DNA of 64,000 bases. Source: Hydrogenophaga sp. (lineage in GTDB: Bacteria > Pseudomonadota > Gammaproteobacteria > Burkholderiales > Burkholderiaceae_C). A program made the position numbers and the translations under genes. The notes below the pieces were generated by a model, which ran no database searches, was not told where the DNA came from, and saw nothing but the letters and a program-made list of their open reading frames with translations. Positions 32,515 through 42,089 of the stretch are shown piece after piece. The stretch covers positions 1 to 64,000 of the forward strand of contig NZ_JAHCKL010000016.1 in NCBI RefSeq assembly GCF_026125785.1, in the 5' to 3' direction. Within the stretch, counting starts at the first letter, position 1. Every line of letters begins with the position of its first letter.

Positions 32515-35500
32515 TTACTGCAGCGTGCCCCGCGAGGGGTCACGCGGGGACGTTGGCTCCGGCGAAGGGCGGTCGATGCGCTCGACCTGAGGGTCCGCCC
32601 AACTGCCGGTGATCTGGAACTGCTGCGTGGTCGCACTCTGCAGCGGCTGGCGCAGCAGAAACTGCGCCAGGAAGCTGCCGATCCCGATGGCCGGGTTGAT
32701 GGCGGTGGCGATCAGGGACGCGGTGCCGGCGTTGATTTCCGGCACCACCACCACCTTGATGTCCTGCTGCTCGCGCGCCAGATCGGCACTGCCCTCCATC
32801 AGCACCGCCGCGTTGACGCCTTTCATCTGCAGGTTGTTGGTGGAAAGCACGCCCTGCGAGATGCGTGCATCGCCACGCACGAAATCGAAAGCGAAGCCTT
32901 CGGAAAACACATCGCGGAAATCGAGCGCCAGCCGCCGGGGCAGGGCCTGCAGGCTGAGCACGCCCAGCAGGCGTGCGACACCGGGGTCGGCCTTGAGAAA
33001 CTGGCCGCGCTCGAAATCGGCGCGGATCTGGCCGGACAGGCTGGGGTAGTCGATGGACAGGGGTGAGCCGACCCAGCCGATCTGGCCTTCGATGCGCCCC
33101 TTGCCTCCGCGCACCACGCCCTCGCGACCGAAACGCGTGAGCAACTGGCCCGAGTCGTCCACGTCCAGGGTGAAATTGAGCACCGTGCGCCGCTGCGCGG
33201 GCAGGCCCCCATCGACCTGCGCGCCCAGCGCCGCCCAGTTGCCCGTGGCGCTCAGGCGCGCTTCCGGCACGCCCAGCCGCAGCTTGGTGAGCCGCCACTC
33301 CGCCGAACGCGCGGGGCCGCCGCGGTTGAAGGCTTCAATCTCGGCGCGGCCCAGGCGGCGGCCGGCCAGGCTCAGGTCCTCCACCATGATGTCCAGCGCC
33401 GGAACGCTGCTGGGCTGGGTGAGCAATTGCTCCACTTCGCTGGCCGCGGCCGGCGCCAGGGTAAGACGCGCCAGCCGCGCATAGATGCTGCCGGCCGAGC
33501 CGCTGCCCGACTGGCGGATTTCCACATAGCCATTGAGCTCTTCGGCATCGACATTGGCCCGCCAGTGGGTGCCTTCACGGGACCCGCCCACCACCACGCG
33601 GTGGAAGTCTCTCCCCTCGACACGCACCCGGTTGGCACGGAGCGCCAGCGTGGTGGGCAGGTAGGACAGCCCGGCCGAGACCGCCTGCGACGCGGACGCG
33701 GTCGCGCCGCGAACGTCCATTCCGGTGCTGCTGCTCAGCGCCCGTTCCCAGGCGTCCAGGTCCACCTGGTCGAACTGTGCCTGCGCGTTCACGCCATCGG
33801 CAGGCAGGGCCACCGACGCGCCCTCTTCCGCGCCGATGGTCACGCTGCCGCGCAAGGCCCTGGCCTCGCTGCCGCTGACGTCGCGCTCATAGTGCAAGGC
33901 CAGCGCGGGCGCCTGCACGGGGCCCAGCTGAATGGCCAGACGGTCGGTTCGAGCGACCCCATTCGGCGCCACGTCCAGCACCGTGTTGTCGTAGCGCAGC
34001 GGCAGACTGGCCTCCGCGCTCTTGCCCAGCGGAGCGGGCAGGCTCAGCGCCATGCCCTGCAGGTTGCTGGCCACCTGCAGCTCCACGGCGCCTCCACGAA
34101 AGCCCAGTTGCGCCGTATAGGCCGCGCTCCCACTGGCGCTCTGGAAGAGACGCGAGACGAAGCCCAGACCGGCTTCGCGCAAGGCTTCCGCGCGAACCTC
34201 GCCCTGTCCACGAAACTGCACGCGCGCAACGCCACGGGCATCGGGCCGCAGACCTCCGTCAAAGCGGACCTCTCCTCCCAGCAGACGGGCCTGACCGCCA
34301 CGCACGGCAAACCCGGTTTCGCTGAATGTCAGTGCGCCCTTGGCGCCGCCCAGCAGCGGAGACTCGGGGCTGATCTGCACATCGTTGCCATCGAGCTGCA
34401 GGTTGCCGCTCACCTTGGTGGCGGTGGCATCGTGCAGCGGCACTTCCAGTCCGAACCCCACCTGCGCAGCGCCACCGATGCGCGCACGCGCCAGCGCCTG
34501 GTCGGTCATGCGGTTGATCGGCGAGCGTTGCACGAACCCCAGCAATTCGCCCGCTGGACCCTGCACCCGGGCGCTGGCCACGAGCACGGAATTGCCCGCG
34601 AGGTCGGCAATGCCCACCTCGCCCTGGCTCAGGCGTGCCCCCGGGGCACCGGCCAGGCCGGCCTGGATGCCGGTGACTTTGAAACTGTTGCGGTCCAGCA
34701 CGAGCTCGCCGGAAACCCCTCGCAAACCTGGCCAGGATGCTTCGCCCGCGGACTGCAGGAACGCGGGTACGTAGTCCATGTCCACCTTGCGCAGCCGTGC
34801 CGCGATGCGGAATTCGCCCTGGTCGCCCGGGTCTTCATAAGGTGCCTCCGCCACTTCGCCGCGCACACGGAAATCCACCTGGTCGGACTGGCCACCCAGC
34901 ACCGCCTCGCGCACATAGCGGCGCGCCTCGGCGGGCATGGTCAGCGGCAGGTAGCGGTGCACGCTGGTGGCGTTCGCACGGGTCAGGCGGGCGGTGAGGT
35001 CGAGCACGCCGGGAAAGCGCTGACCGGCCTGTTCGCCCGTGTGCCAGCGCACCTGGGCCGTGCCCTCGGCATCGGCATTGCTCACCCGCACGTTGTCCAG
35101 TTGCACCTCGATGCGCTCGCCCTGCACGCGCCAGGCAGCGCTCGCCTCCAGGCGCTGCACCGGCAACTCGGCCTGTTCAAACACGTCGGGCAACTCCAGC
35201 ACACCGTCCTTGACACTCAGGCGCGCCCGACCGCCCTGGCTGCCTGCCTCAAAGTCCACCGTGGCTCCGCGAATGCCTGGACGACCCGGCAGCGGATAAC
35301 GGCCCGAAGCGGCCATGCGCCCGCTGGGCTGACCCGCGAACGCCAGGCCCACCACGCGCCCGCTGGCCTGGTAGCTGCCTTGCGCCCATTCGCCAGGGCG
35401 CCCCTGCCAGCGCATGGCGAGGTTGCTGACCTCGCCTGCCGGCTGCAACTGCGCCAGCAGCGCGTGCGCGTCGGTGGGCATGGGCAGGCGACTCGCCAGG

Positions 35501-36672
35501 GCCGCGAGCGCCGTCAGATCCAGGCGCTGGGCTTTGAGCGTCAAGGTCTCGTTCTGGCTGCCCGGCGGGGCTGTACGGCCCAACTGCAGGCTGGCGGCAG
35601 GCCAGTTCACGCCTTCCAGGGTGCGGAACCGCAGATCTTCGGTCACAAGGCTGAAGCCATCGTCACCCCAGGTGGCGGCCACGCGCCCCTGCAGGTTGTC
35701 AATGCCCAGCACGGGCAGTTCGGGCCCCAGCCGCGTCTGCACCTCGCGCAAGGACAGGTCGGCGGTGAGCCCGGCGAAGCGCCCACGCTCCACATCGGCC
35801 CAGACACGCAGCGCACCGTGACCAGACTGCACATCGATGCCCCAGTCCGACAGGTCCACATAGGCGTGCAGGCGTTCGGCATCGATGCGGGCGACATCCG
35901 CGTAGACCTCACCGCTCCAATGCTGCCAGGGCGTGCGCCGCTCGCGCGCCTGAAGATCAATCAGGGGCTCGCGCAGCCGACCTCGCAGACTCAAGCGCTC
36001 GCCCCATTCGGGTGGCGGGGTGGCGTCGATGCGGAACTGGTGCGTCAGCGCCGTGTTGCGCACCACGAGGTCCACCTTGTCCAGGGCCAGCGTGGGCTGC
36101 CTGCGCTGGTCATCCGTCCAGCGCAGCGTGCCCTGCCGGATGACGAACTCGTTCTGCGCAAAGAACCAATCCGCCGCCTGACCGTCCTCGTCCTGCGGCC
36201 CTGACAGGTCCAGGCCCGCCACTTCGATGCGCCCTTGCTCGGTGCGCCGCACATCCAGCACCGGCTGGTCAATCACGATCTGTTCGAAGCTGCCGTGCCA
36301 AAGCGAACGCACAGAGACGGCTGTGCGAATCAGCGGCAGTTGCAACGCGACCTCGCCGCGCGGGTCAAAGAGCCGCACGTCGCGCAGCTCGAAAGAAGGC
36401 ATGAGCGGGGGCAGCCAGCCCCTTCCGGAACCGCCGCTCTCGGCGCGGATCTCGCCCACCCGTACCGGAACCCCCACCGCCGAGCTGGCCCAGCGCTCAA
36501 GCTCGGGACGCCATTCGCCGATTCGGGGCACAATCCACGCGTGCAGACCGATCCAGGTCAGCACGAAGAGGCCCCAGCCCGCCAGCACCAACCACAGCAC
36601 GAGCCTCGTCACCAACGAAAGAGTCCGGGCGTTTCGCGTGACGGCAGTGATGGGAGCCGGGCTTTGATTCAT
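32515..36672 (-). CDS. YhdP-family AsmA-like envelope protein
   Basis: Very large inner-membrane-anchored periplasmic protein, about 1385 residues, of the YhdP/TIGR02099 family. One N-terminal helix (about 25-47, LVLWLVLAGWGLFVLTWIGL) precedes a long series of beta repeats; C-terminal hallmark segments include FDFVRGDARISQGVLSTNNL, NAAVLMEGSADLAREQQDIK and NPAIGIGSFLAQFLLRQPL. AsmA-like proteins of this type are thought to form hydrophobic grooves that move phospholipids between membranes. ATG 36672 is used; a GTG two codons upstream is possible. Divergent from glnE with only 14 bases between starts. Confidence 0.93.
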   Translation of the reverse strand: MNQSPAPITAVTRNARTLSLVTRLVLWLVLAGWGLFVLTWIGLHAWIVPRIGEWRPELERWASSAVGVPVRVGEIRAESGGSGRGWLPPLMPSFELRDVRLFDPRGEVALQLPLIRTAVSVRSLWHGSFEQIVIDQPVLDVRRTEQGRIEVAGLDLSGPQDEDGQAADWFFAQNEFVIRQGTLRWTDDQRRQPTLALDKVDLVVRNTALTHQFRIDATPPPEWGERLSLRGRLREPLIDLQARERRTPWQHWSGEVYADVARIDAERLHAYVDLSDWGIDVQSGHGALRVWADVERGRFAGLTADLSLREVQTRLGPELPVLGIDNLQGRVAATWGDDGFSLVTEDLRFRTLEGVNWPAASLQLGRTAPPGSQNETLTLKAQRLDLTALAALASRLPMPTDAHALLAQLQPAGEVSNLAMRWQGRPGEWAQGSYQASGRVVGLAFAGQPSGRMAASGRYPLPGRPGIRGATVDFEAGSQGGRARLSVKDGVLELPDVFEQAELPVQRLEASAAWRVQGERIEVQLDNVRVSNADAEGTAQVRWHTGEQAGQRFPGVLDLTARLTRANATSVHRYLPLTMPAEARRYVREAVLGGQSDQVDFRVRGEVAEAPYEDPGDQGEFRIAARLRKVDMDYVPAFLQSAGEASWPGLRGVSGELVLDRNSFKVTGIQAGLAGAPGARLSQGEVGIADLAGNSVLVASARVQGPAGELLGFVQRSPINRMTDQALARARIGGAAQVGFGLEVPLHDATATKVSGNLQLDGNDVQISPESPLLGGAKGALTFSETGFAVRGGQARLLGGEVRFDGGLRPDARGVARVQFRGQGEVRAEALREAGLGFVSRLFQSASGSAAYTAQLGFRGGAVELQVASNLQGMALSLPAPLGKSAEASLPLRYDNTVLDVAPNGVARTDRLAIQLGPVQAPALALHYERDVSGSEARALRGSVTIGAEEGASVALPADGVNAQAQFDQVDLDAWERALSSSTGMDVRGATASASQAVSAGLSYLPTTLALRANRVRVEGRDFHRVVVGGSREGTHWRANVDAEELNGYVEIRQSGSGSAGSIYARLARLTLAPAAASEVEQLLTQPSSVPALDIMVEDLSLAGRRLGRAEIEAFNRGGPARSAEWRLTKLRLGVPEARLSATGNWAALGAQVDGGLPAQRRTVLNFTLDVDDSGQLLTRFGREGVVRGGKGRIEGQIGWVGSPLSIDYPSLSGQIRADFERGQFLKADPGVARLLGVLSLQALPRRLALDFRDVFSEGFAFDFVRGDARISQGVLSTNNLQMKGVNAAVLMEGSADLAREQQDIKVVVVPEINAGTASLIATAINPAIGIGSFLAQFLLRQPLQSATTQQFQITGSWADPQVERIDRPSPEPTSPRDPSRGTLQ

Positions 36673-36686
36673 GTCCACCGCAAATT

Positions 36687-39527
36687 ATGACGGCCAGCCA
36701 TTTCACGGGTTCCGAAGCGGAAGTTTCCGGTTTGTCATCAAATGTGAATGCCTGCCCGCCGCTGACGCCTGCTGACCGCCAGGCCGACCACTCCCGCTTC
36801 GTCCAGCGCATTCGTCGCCGCTATGCGGACGCGCTCGACTGCCTGCCTGAAGGCGCACCGGTGCGCGCCAGCATGCAGGCCTGTCTGGACCGCCTGCGCG
36901 AGCGCGGCCTGCCCGTGCCTGCCGCGCTGCGCGTGCTGCGACAACTCGTGCTCGAGCGCCTGGTGGTGCTGGACTGCGAACAAGGTGCACCGCTGGCCGT
37001 GGTGACCCGGGCGGTCACCGAACTGGCCGAGCTGGCGCTCGACGAGGCCTGCGCGCGGGCCTTCGCCGAGCTGGATGAGCGCTATGGCGAACCGCGCCGC
37101 GTGGGCAGCGACGGCCGCGAGCGCCGCGCCCAGCTCTGGGTCATCGGCATGGGCAAGCTGGGCGCGCGTGAGCTCAATGTGTCCAGCGACATCGACCTCA
37201 TCTACATCTACGACCAGGACGGCGAGACCGCTGGCAACGCCGAGGGCCGCAACCGCATCAGCAACCACGAGTACTTCGACAAGGCGGTGCGGCACATCTA
37301 CAGCACCATTGGCGAGACCACCGAACACGGCAACGTGTTCCGTGTCGATCTGGCGCTGCGGCCCAATGGCAACTCGGGTCCCAGCGCGGTCTCGCTCGGC
37401 GCGCTGGAGGAGTACTTCCTCGTGCAAGGCCGCGAATGGGAGCGTTTCGCCTGGCTCAAGAGCCGCGTCATCGCACCCAGCGCCAGTGTGCGCGACGGCA
37501 GCGCCAACGCATTGCGCGGCACGGTGCTGCCCTTCGTGTTCCGCCGCTATCTCGACTACGGCGTGTTCGATGCCCTGCGCAGCCTGCACCGCCAGATCCG
37601 GGAACATGCCGCCAAGCGCGCCGCCGGCAACCCGGGGCGGGCGAACGACGTCAAGCTCTCACGCGGCGGCATCCGCGAAATCGAATTCACGGTGCAGTTG
37701 CTGCAGGTGGTGCGCGGCGGCCAGTTCCCCGAACTGCGCACACGGCCCACGCTGGACGCGCTGCAGCGTCTGTGCAAAGCAGGCCTGATGCCTCAGGCCA
37801 CGGCCACCGCGCTCGCGCAGGCGTACGAATTCCTGCGCCGGGTCGAGCACCGCATCCAGTACCTGGACGACCAGCAGACCCATGTGATGCCCACGCGCGA
37901 CGACGACCTGGCCTGGCTCGCCGCCTCGCTGGACTACCCCGACGTCTGCGCCTTCCTCCATGCCCTCGATGCCCACCGCGAACTGGTGGCGCAGGAGTTC
38001 GACATCCTGCTCGGTGGTCCGACCAACGTCGGCTGCCATGGCAAGGGCTGCAACACACGCAAGGGCGCCGCTGCGCGCAGCGCGGTGGACGACCTGCAGA
38101 GCGTGCTCGCCCAGTTGCCCCCCACTTTCGCGGCCAAGGTGCAGCAGTGGTGCGAGCATCCGCGCGTCCTGGCCCTGCGCGAAGACACCCGCGCACGCCT
38201 GGTGCGGCTGGTGCAGCGCACCGGCGCCTGGCTCGACGAAGGCCGCGTGAGCGAGGAAGCGGCCCTTCGCATGGCCGACTGGATCGAGCCTCTGCTGCGC
38301 CGCGAGAGCTATCTGGCGCTGTTGCAGGAGCGCCCTTCGGTGCACGAACGCCTGCTGCGCCTGCTGGGAGCGGCCAAATGGCCGGCGCGCTACCTGCTCA
38401 AGCACCCAGGCGTGATCGACGAGCTGGCCAGCCAGCAGCTGCTGAACGAGCGCTTCGATGCCGAGCAGTTTGAGTCGGAGCTGCAGACGCGACGCGCCTC
38501 CCTGCGCGCCACGGGCGAAGACGATGAGGAAGCCCTGCTCAACCTCATGCGCCGCGCCCACCACGCCGAGGTCTTCCGCACGCTTGCGCGCGACCTCGAG
38601 AAGGTGTTGACCGTGGAACAGGTGGCCGACGACCTGTCGGCCCTGGCGGACTCGGTGCTCCGTGTCACTGCCCGCTGGTGCTGGTCCCGCCTGAAGAACC
38701 GCCACCGCGACGAACCCAGCTTTGCCATCATTGGTTACGGCAAGCTGGGCGGCAAAGAGCTGGGCTACGGCAGCGACCTGGACATCGTCTTCGTCTACGA
38801 AGACGAGCACGAGAACGCAGCGGAGATCTACGCCGCCTTCGTGCGCAAGATGATCAACTGGCTGACCGTCAAGACCGGCGAAGGCGATCTGTTCGAGATC
38901 GATACCGCCTTGCGCCCCAACGGCAACTCCGGCCTGCTGGTCACGAGTTTCAACGCCTACGCCAACTACCAGCAACAGCGCGGCAGCAACACCGCATGGA
39001 CCTGGGAGCACCAGGCGATGACGCGCGCACGCTTCGTGCTCGGCAACGCGGGGCTGGCCGGCCGCTTCGACGCAGTGCGCGAAGCCGTCATCACCGCCGA
39101 ACGCGATGCCGCGTTGCTGGCCGCCGAGATCACCGCCATGCGCGCCAAGGTGCGCGCTGCACACCCGGTGCGGGGCGAGCGCTTCGACGTCAAGCACAGC
39201 CCCGGCGGCATGGTGGATGTGGAGTTCGCCGTGCAATACCTCGTGCTGCTGCATTCCCGGGATCACCCGGAACTGCGGGCCAACACCGGCAACATCAACC
39301 TGCTGCGGCGTGCGGAGCAGGCCGGCCTGCTGACGCCCGGCATGGGAGAGGCCGCCGCGCGTGCCTACCGCGAGCTGCGCCAGATCCAGCACCGCGCCCG
39401 CCTGGACGAGACGCCCACCCAGGTCGATCCGGAGGTGGTGGCCGAATCCGCTGCCGCGGTGCGCGCGCTCTGGCAGCATGTCCTGGGCCGCGCCGAAGCG
39501 AGCCCATCCGTCAAACCCGGCGCATGA
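36687..39527 (+). CDS. glnE: Bifunctional glutamine synthetase adenylyltransferase/adenylyl-removing enzyme
   Basis: Adenylylates and de-adenylylates glutamine synthetase in response to PII, controlling nitrogen assimilation. 946 residues with two nucleotidyltransferase domains: the N-terminal one shows GMGKLGARELNVSSDIDLIY, the C-terminal one GYGKLGGKELGYGSDLDIVF. Length and motif spacing are standard. The last codons overlap the next start (ATGA), coupling it with the rhombosortase-like gene. Confidence 0.97.
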   Translation: MTASHFTGSEAEVSGLSSNVNACPPLTPADRQADHSRFVQRIRRRYADALDCLPEGAPVRASMQACLDRLRERGLPVPAALRVLRQLVLERLVVLDCEQGAPLAVVTRAVTELAELALDEACARAFAELDERYGEPRRVGSDGRERRAQLWVIGMGKLGARELNVSSDIDLIYIYDQDGETAGNAEGRNRISNHEYFDKAVRHIYSTIGETTEHGNVFRVDLALRPNGNSGPSAVSLGALEEYFLVQGREWERFAWLKSRVIAPSASVRDGSANALRGTVLPFVFRRYLDYGVFDALRSLHRQIREHAAKRAAGNPGRANDVKLSRGGIREIEFTVQLLQVVRGGQFPELRTRPTLDALQRLCKAGLMPQATATALAQAYEFLRRVEHRIQYLDDQQTHVMPTRDDDLAWLAASLDYPDVCAFLHALDAHRELVAQEFDILLGGPTNVGCHGKGCNTRKGAAARSAVDDLQSVLAQLPPTFAAKVQQWCEHPRVLALREDTRARLVRLVQRTGAWLDEGRVSEEAALRMADWIEPLLRRESYLALLQERPSVHERLLRLLGAAKWPARYLLKHPGVIDELASQQLLNERFDAEQFESELQTRRASLRATGEDDEEALLNLMRRAHHAEVFRTLARDLEKVLTVEQVADDLSALADSVLRVTARWCWSRLKNRHRDEPSFAIIGYGKLGGKELGYGSDLDIVFVYEDEHENAAEIYAAFVRKMINWLTVKTGEGDLFEIDTALRPNGNSGLLVTSFNAYANYQQQRGSNTAWTWEHQAMTRARFVLGNAGLAGRFDAVREAVITAERDAALLAAEITAMRAKVRAAHPVRGERFDVKHSPGGMVDVEFAVQYLVLLHSRDHPELRANTGNINLLRRAEQAGLLTPGMGEAAARAYRELRQIQHRARLDETPTQVDPEVVAESAAAVRALWQHVLGRAEASPSVKPGA

Positions 39528-40135
39528 AATCCTCCCGCGCCTGGCTGCTCGTGTGCTGCGTGCACGGCGTGGCCAGCATGCTGCTGTGGTGGGCCCGCCC
39601 AGACGCGGTCGAAGCCTTGACCTGGCGCGCCGACCACTGGCGCGACCATCTCTGGACACTGTGGACCAGTGCCTGGGTGCACCTGAACACCCCCCATTTG
39701 ATTGGCAACCAGCTTGCCCTGGGCGCGCTGACCGCCTTCGCGTGGGTAATCCGACCGCCCATGCGCTGTGCCATCGCCTGGCTGCTGGCCTGGCCGCTGA
39801 CCCAGTTCACGCTGCTGGCGTGGCCACAGATCGGCTATGCCGTCGGGCTCTCCGGCCTGCTGCACGCGGGCGCCATGGTGCTGGCCGTGCAATTGCTGCT
39901 CAAGCGCATCCCCATCCGCAAAGCCAGGCGCTGGGGAGGCCTGCTGGCGCTGGGGGTACTGGTGAAAACCGCCCTGGAGCAGCCCTGGTCCTACCCCGTG
40001 GTGTGGGACCCGGCGAACGACATGTCGGTGGTGCAGGCCGCCCACCTCAGCGGCGTGGCATGGGGACTGCTGCTGGGCACGGCCCTGGCCTGGCGGCCCG
40101 GCGAAGGCTTCAGCCGGCCGCCGGTGCGGGCGTGA
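39524..40135 (+). CDS. Rhombosortase-like intramembrane serine protease
   Basis: 203-residue membrane protein with about six helices. Catalytic residues of the rhomboid fold are visible: Ser110 in VGLSGLLHAG and His174 in QAAHLSGVAWG, with the helix-2 motif HLIGNQLALG at 58-67. The short length and the GLSGLLH / AHLSG pair fit rhombosortase, which processes GlyGly-CTERM proteins for surface release. No protein in this window shows a GlyGly-CTERM tail, so its substrate lies elsewhere. It is coupled to glnE and its 3' end overlaps the opposite-strand ferritin-like gene by 26 bases. Confidence 0.85.
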   Translation: MKSSRAWLLVCCVHGVASMLLWWARPDAVEALTWRADHWRDHLWTLWTSAWVHLNTPHLIGNQLALGALTAFAWVIRPPMRCAIAWLLAWPLTQFTLLAWPQIGYAVGLSGLLHAGAMVLAVQLLLKRIPIRKARRWGGLLALGVLVKTALEQPWSYPVVWDPANDMSVVQAAHLSGVAWGLLLGTALAWRPGEGFSRPPVRA

Positions 40136-40964
40136 CCGCGGCTGGCGTGATCGCCTTGCGGAAGCGGTTGAGTTCCTGCACGGTCTTGAAGCTCTGGTCC
40201 ATGAGCAGGCTCATGTTGTGCAGGATGCGCTCCACGACACGGGTTTCCCACACCGCATCGAAATTGATCTGCTTGTCCAGCCAATGCTCCAGCCACTCCG
40301 GGTTGGGCAGACGGCTCTGGATGGTGTCCTTGGGAAACAGGTTCTTGTTCACGTGCAGGTTGGTGGGATGCAAGGCCTGCGCGGTGCGGCGCGCACTGGC
40401 CATCAGCACGCCCACCTTGGCAAAGGCCGCCTTGGCCTCGTTGCCGAACTTGCCAATCGCGCGCTTCATGTAGCGAAGGTAGGCGCCCCCGTGACGCGCC
40501 TCGTCCTGGCTGAGTGTGCTGTAGATCTGCTTGATCACCGGCTCGGTGTGCCATTCGCTGGCGCGGCGGTACCAGTGGTTGAGGCGGATCTCGCCGCAGA
40601 AGTGCAGCATCAGCGTCTCCAGCGGCGGCGCCGGGTCGAACTCGAAACGGATGTCGTGCAGTTCCTGCTCGCTGGGCACCAGGTCGGGTCGAAAACGCCG
40701 GAGGTACTCCATCAGCACCAACGAATGCTTCTGCTCTTCAAAGAACCAGATCGACATGAAGGCGGAGAAATCCGAGTCGTCGCGGTTGTCGCGCAGGAAC
40801 ATCTCCGTAGCGGGCAGCGCCGCCCATTCGGTGATGGCGTTCATCTTGATGGTCTGGGCCTGCTCATCGGACAGCGCGGAGGCGTCAAACCGGTCCCAGG
40901 GAATGTCCTTGTCCATGTCCCAGCGGACAGATTCGAGTTGCTTGAAGAGTTCAGGGTAAAGCAT
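40110..40964 (-). CDS. Ferritin-like diiron protein
   Basis: 284-residue, all-helical cytosolic protein. Two diiron-type motifs are seen: FFEEQKH at 74-80 and SQDEARH at 152-158, with further carboxylates Glu46, Glu54 and Glu125 on other helices. The pattern is close to ferritin-like/acyl-ACP-desaturase-like oxygen-activating proteins. The reaction is not predictable from sequence; fatty-acid or small-molecule oxidation is possible. Its C-terminal codons overlap the rhombosortase-like gene on the other strand. Confidence 0.82.
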   Translation of the reverse strand: MLYPELFKQLESVRWDMDKDIPWDRFDASALSDEQAQTIKMNAITEWAALPATEMFLRDNRDDSDFSAFMSIWFFEEQKHSLVLMEYLRRFRPDLVPSEQELHDIRFEFDPAPPLETLMLHFCGEIRLNHWYRRASEWHTEPVIKQIYSTLSQDEARHGGAYLRYMKRAIGKFGNEAKAAFAKVGVLMASARRTAQALHPTNLHVNKNLFPKDTIQSRLPNPEWLEHWLDKQINFDAVWETRVVERILHNMSLLMDQSFKTVQELNRFRKAITPAAVTPAPAAG

Positions 40965-41164
40965 GCGGGTCTTTCAAAACTGCCCGCATTTTAAGCGGCC
41001 CTCAAAAATCTTCTTGAAAATCATCGTGTTGCGCGGGGGAATGGGGTAGCGGATTCAGGGTCCGCGCTCCGGTGGTCGAACGGCTGGGGCTGGCCTGCAT
41101 CCAAACCGCTGCCCGCCGCGTAGTCCGTGTCAAATGAGTCCACCCTCTTTCAAGGAGCCCTGCC

Positions 41165-41764
41165 ATGATGCCCTTTCCACACCTGCGAGAAACCCTGCGT
41201 CGCGGGACCGCCGCCATCCTGCTCGTCTGTGCGGCTACCGCCATCGGCGCGTCAGCCCAGGCTGCGGAGTCCAGTGCCTGTCCAGCCTTGCTCCAGCACC
41301 GCTTCGACCGGTTGCAGGACGAAAAACCCCAGTCCCTCTGTCAGTACAGTGGCCAGGTAGTGCTGGTGGTGAACACCGCGAGTTTCTGCGGCTTCACCAA
41401 ACAGTACGAGGGTCTGGAAGCGCTGCATGCACGCTACAAGGCCCAGGGTCTGGTGGTGCTGGGCTTCCCGTCCAACGACTTCGGCAGTCAGGAGCCGGGC
41501 AGCAACCAGGCCATCGCCGAATTCTGCGAGAACACCTTCGGCGTGAAATTCCCGATGTTCAGCAAGACCAGCGTCACCGGGCGCCACACCAATCCCCTGT
41601 TCCTCCAACTCGCACAGAGCACCGGTGAGCGGCCTCGCTGGAATTTCCACAAGTACCTGATCGCTCGCGATGGCCAGACGGTCAAAAGCTACGCCAGCGG
41701 CGTGGATCCTCAAAACCCCAACTTCATAAAGGATATTGAAAAACTTCTCTCGGCTAAAAAGTGA
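41165..41764 (+). CDS. Exported glutathione peroxidase
   Basis: 199 residues; thiol peroxidase reducing hydroperoxides with thioredoxin or glutathione. The peroxidatic Cys75 (NTASFCGFTKQYEGL), Gln109 region (FPSNDFGSQEPGS) and Trp159-Asn160 (RWNFHKYL) are all present; Cys121 (AEFCENTFGV) is the likely resolving cysteine. Unlike cytosolic homologues it has an N-terminal signal peptide (RRGTAAILLVCAATAIGASA), so it acts in the periplasm. An AAGGAG ribosome site lies before ATG 41165; a second ATG follows directly. Confidence 0.92.
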   Translation: MMPFPHLRETLRRGTAAILLVCAATAIGASAQAAESSACPALLQHRFDRLQDEKPQSLCQYSGQVVLVVNTASFCGFTKQYEGLEALHARYKAQGLVVLGFPSNDFGSQEPGSNQAIAEFCENTFGVKFPMFSKTSVTGRHTNPLFLQLAQSTGERPRWNFHKYLIARDGQTVKSYASGVDPQNPNFIKDIEKLLSAKK

Positions 41765-41776
41765 CTGTATAGTCAC
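41761..41776. promoter_or_regulatory. Inverted repeat overlapping the glutathione peroxidase stop
   Basis: GTGACT-GTAT-AGTCAC is a perfect 6-bp inverted repeat with a 4-base centre. It begins at the last coding codon of the peroxidase gene and lies 314 bases before the amine-oxidase operon. It may be an operator or a weak terminator stem (no T-tract follows). Confidence 0.35.
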
Positions 41777-42089
41777 ATTAATACCAACAAGTATGTTTTT
41801 GCACCCAAAATGCCAAGCTGCGCACTGTCAAGCTCCGGAAAGCCGACGCCAGACCTCCTGCGCCGGAACTTTTCACAACCGGCGACGCTCTCAGAAAGCA
41901 GTCGGGTCGCAAGCCCGGCTGATCGACTCCGTTTTGTACTGCGAAGCCTTTCAGGCTCTTGTGGCCTGACTGAAATCCCGAGGCGCTTCTCCTCCTCCTC
42001 CCTCCCTCCCTGGTTCGTTTCGGGGCGCTTCGCAGTCTTTTGTACACCGCCGGCCTCATGCCGGATGGCCAGCCGCTGAGGTCCGCAGC
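41777..42089. other. Upstream region of the eight-gene lipid-modification operon
   Basis: 313 bases without a credible gene. It contains a polypyrimidine tract at about 41986-42011 (CCTCCCTCCC type; G-rich on the minus strand), a palindromic TGTACA at 42041-42046 and a TTTGTACT at 41933-41940. It must contain the operon promoter, but no clean -35/-10 pair stands out, suggesting an activator- or alternative-sigma-dependent promoter. Confidence 0.5.

Noticed and set aside
33427-36204. Long plus-strand open frame opposite the YhdP-family gene
   Set aside because: Antisense shadow of a well-supported gene in GC-rich DNA; its translation is Arg/His/Gln-rich with no recognisable domain.
37659-39659. 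Long minus-strand open frame opposite glnE
   Set aside because: Shadow of a clear glnE; low-complexity His/Gln/Ala/Arg composition.
41920-41945. TGATCG as a -35 of an RpoE/ChrR-type (ECF11) promoter
   Set aside because: The downstream -10 would be AAGCC instead of TAAG-like, so the match is not convincing.
41986-42011. Possible G-quadruplex on the minus strand
   Set aside because: Only three runs of GGG followed by GG runs; too weak to claim without testing.
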